Source: Bugula neritina (taxonomy: Eukaryota > Bryozoa > Gymnolaemata > Cheilostomatida > Bugulidae). Taken from it: 64,000 nt of DNA. Numbering within the stretch: the first letter of the stretch is position 1; every line of letters starts with the position of its first letter. A program made the position numbers and the translations under genes. The notes under the pieces are model-generated. The model was not told the origin of the DNA, did not search any database, and worked only from the letters and a program-made list of their open reading frames with translations. Below, piece after piece: positions 61,365 to 64,000 of the stretch. The DNA lies in NCBI GenBank assembly GCA_964035545.1, contig OZ037768.1, positions 18,393,700 through 18,457,699 on the forward strand. Reading direction: 5' to 3'.

Positions 61365-64000
61365 TTAGTCTAGGTCATCTGCCACAGCCACTTTAGATGC
61401 AGGAAATTCAATCTTGCCATCAGTTTCCTTATTTATTTGAGCAATATCAGAGCTACCAGCAACTTCATTAGTCGTAGCAACGGTCGATACGGATTTAGGC
61501 AGAGCTGCAGCACTACAAATTATTTATATGTTTATATATAAATTGGCAGATTTGGAACAATCTTTAAACAAACGCCTTTTTCTTTTAGCAATAAGAGTAG
61601 CAAATGAAGCATATCATCAGATAACTTTACTTGAAAATTCGACTAGAAGAGCAAAATAATGGAAAGATAGACAAATTTCAAAACATTATTATGGCATTAA
61701 ATGGGAATACCACAGAAAAACAAATACAAAAAAGAGAAAAAGTATAATGGAATGAAGGACTTATAAAAGAACACAACTCCTAATTTTAACATATATTCAA
61801 AGAAAGGAATGATGGAAAAATTGGTACTAAAACTACAGAATAAACAGAAAGACAAACAACTTCAGCTCTTGCAACTCACGAATATAGTCTGCCAAATATA
61901 AAAGAAAATAGAAAACTATTAAAATAAAGGAGCTTGCACGGAGATCAAACGGGTGAAGAAAATGGATGTCAACCAGGTATGAAAAAAATTATATTGCTAA
62001 ATGTAGCACATACCTAATGGGCACAGGCACAGCTATACCATTCACAACATTCAAAGTCTCCAAGATGCTTCTTACAGAAGGAACTTGGATCTACAAAAAC
62101 GATGCCATGTCAATATATAGTTGCTGAGAGTGTGATTTAAAATCTTTGAAAAATTTATATACAAAAATATGTTTCGTTCAGATGTTATTTAGAGAACTTG
62201 TAAGGTGCTTCACCAATCAAATTCCTATGAATGTTAGTTTCAAGATACTCCCAGGTAATCTAATAGCAATAAGAGCAACATACAGACTGTAGCAGAGCCT
62301 GGATAGCTGGCAGGCCCACACCCTTATCTCCCTTGCCAAGTTCCACCATCTTCTTCTGGAAAACGACAGCCTGGTGAGTGAGGTGCTTGAGACACTCGGA
62401 GCTTTCCTTTGTTTTCTCGTGAGCTTCTCCCAGCTAAAACGGCAAAGTTAATTTTTAGTTAGCGCCTTCAGAGGTTGTCTTCTCGAACGTATATAGATTA
62501 GATGCTGCAGTTAACCAGCAGAATAATATTTTTATTTTAAAATCTGTGTCCTTGTGAAAACCCTGAGTTTAAGCATGCCAAGGACGGTCGGTCCCAGCAA
62601 CAGTTTGAAGGGTTTACTGGTGTACAGGAATAATTAGAATCTGTCTGACATCACCAATTGCCGATAGTCAAACCTATGACCTGGGTTTTACCAGGCCAGC
62701 GCTCCAACCACCTTTCAAACAAGACAGACGAGCCACCAGGAAAAGTAAAACCAAGAAACCTGTTAGTAAGCTCACCCGCTGATTGTAGACAACATATGCA
62801 GACTTCTCATGGCCCAGAGCAGTCCTAAAGTCACCTCTACAGGAGTAAGATCTGGCCAACAGGTGGTAGGCCGTTGCTACCTTGAGTGAGGACGATCCGT
62901 AGAATCTAGTGAATGACATAATCATAGTTGAAAAAACAAGGTCAGTATGTACTAGGCTATATCAGTATGTGTTATGCTGCAGCATGTATAGAAATAATAA
63001 TTATCATATAGTTGAACCACAATAATATGTTTTAGAACATATTTATAGATTTGGGCCTGTGCTCAGTTTGAATAATTATCAAGCTAACAGAAAAAAGCTA
63101 TAAAACAGAACTCACATAGCAAACAAATCCTTAGCATTACTAATGAAGTTGCAGGCCAACTCATATTCACCAACACCATTGAGAATAAGTCCAATGTTAA
63201 TCTACAACAAAATCAAACCAAATTAATACAGAAATAAAAAGACAATACATTATACCATGAATAAAAAACCAGTGAAAAAAGGGGAGGCAACTTACATCGA
63301 CCAGAGCAACATCAGGGTGGTTCTCTCCAAAGCAGAGAAGCAAGAGATATCTGGCTCTGTAGAGAACTTGGAGAGAGCTGCTGATCTGGTTGTTGGCAAA
63401 ACTATAGATAGCCAAGTGAACCTGCAATGTTACAGAACAAAAATGGTATTGGATAGAAAATATAGTTGTGGAGGTAGAAGTTTCACTGAATTATTATATT
63501 TATAAATAGTAAAGCCATCTTGCATAACTGTATAATCCTAAACAAGCTCACTATAGCCTATAGTGTTTAATATAGATGTCCACAAATTATTTTCTAAACT
63601 CTCCACACTGTCATAACTCATAAGAAAATCGGACATAGCGGTTTTTGTAGAAACTTCGATTTAGGATGGTAATGGCACTAAACACAGTAACTGGGATTAG
63701 AGTGAAGGAATTGGAAGACACCACTCACATAATCGGTGATAGTACTGGGGTGATCTATTCCAAGACATTTCTCATTCATGATTGCAGCCTTCTGCTGGTA
63801 GGAAAGAGCTTCAGCAAAGTCACCCATGAGGTAGTTGAGTCGGCCAAGTAGTCGGCAGCAGGCAGCTATTTCAGAGTGCATTGGCCCATACACTGACAGC
63901 AGGTTAAGTGACTCCTGAATTAGCTCGTAGCCTTCTTTAAACATTCCCTGCTGTATCTTTGCTTGACCAGAAGTGAAGAAACGATAGGCGTCCGTAGCCT
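61365..64000 (-). CDS. Clu: Clustered mitochondria protein (CLU/CLUH), C-terminal exons (partial)
   Basis: CLU/CLUH is a large cytosolic RNA-binding protein that supports translation of mRNAs for mitochondrial proteins and mitochondrial placement. Seven exons are visible: 64000 (open)-63729, 63421-63296, 63201-63116, 62905-62776, 62433-62284, 62090-62014, 61512-61365. All phases join. The product reads through the TPR-like region: [90 protein letters not shown], then [31 protein letters not shown] and the [19 protein letters not shown] block. The tail ([12 protein letters not shown], stop) is short and acidic. The N-terminal CLU domain and the start lie beyond the right edge. Confidence 0.94.
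62590..62725 (-). repeat. tRNA-like SINE fragment in a CLU intron
   Basis: On the minus strand, aggtggttggagcgctggcc resembles a tRNA A-box arm and caggtcataggtttgac a worn B-box. It is similar to the fragment at 15826. It lies in the intron between CLU exons 62905-62776 and 62433-62284. Tentative. Confidence 0.35.

Overview
The window is AT-rich animal nuclear DNA, with many short spliced exons, long introns, simple repeats and several families of small inverted-repeat elements. The gene set is metazoan: contactin-type neural adhesion proteins, an aminergic-type GPCR, the dynein regulator LIS1 and the mitochondrial-clustering protein CLU. The contactins carry an N-terminal C-type lectin domain, as in fly Contactin, which suggests a protostome invertebrate. 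The phylum cannot be fixed from this sequence.

Every protein-coding gene I can support lies on the minus strand. From left to right: (1) two 5' coding exons of an unrecognised coiled-coil protein (70-701) that runs off the left edge; (2) contactin copy A (3857-19998), 24 exons, about 1295 residues; (3) contactin copy B (22393-35902), 24 exons with matching boundaries, about 1291 residues; (4) a repeat-rich gap (about 36-43.5 kb); (5) a one-exon rhodopsin-like receptor (43505-44581); (6) LIS1 (46743-56286), 11 exons, 406 residues; (7) a 5 kb gap with a low-complexity block; (8) the last seven exons of CLU/CLUH (61365 to the right edge).

The two contactins are a head-to-tail tandem duplicate. 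Each encodes a signal peptide, C-type lectin-like domain, six Ig domains, four FN3 domains and a hydrophobic GPI-type tail. Most domains are built from two exons with phase-1 introns at their borders. Some exon blocks are nearly identical between copies, including adjoining intron (exons 12-15), while others have diverged strongly (Ig2, Ig3, part of FN3-2, the tail). This mosaic fits patchy gene conversion or selective divergence.

Non-coding DNA holds an 18-bp satellite split by an inverted-repeat element, a second such family with two copies, a roughly 540-bp near-perfect palindrome, three further fold-back elements, tRNA-derived SINE-like pieces and two tracts of degenerate triplet repeats. 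Several insertions lie in introns of only one contactin copy and therefore date to after the duplication or were lost from the other copy.

Exon limits were read by eye from splice motifs, reading-frame continuity and comparison of the two copies. Nothing was aligned by computer.
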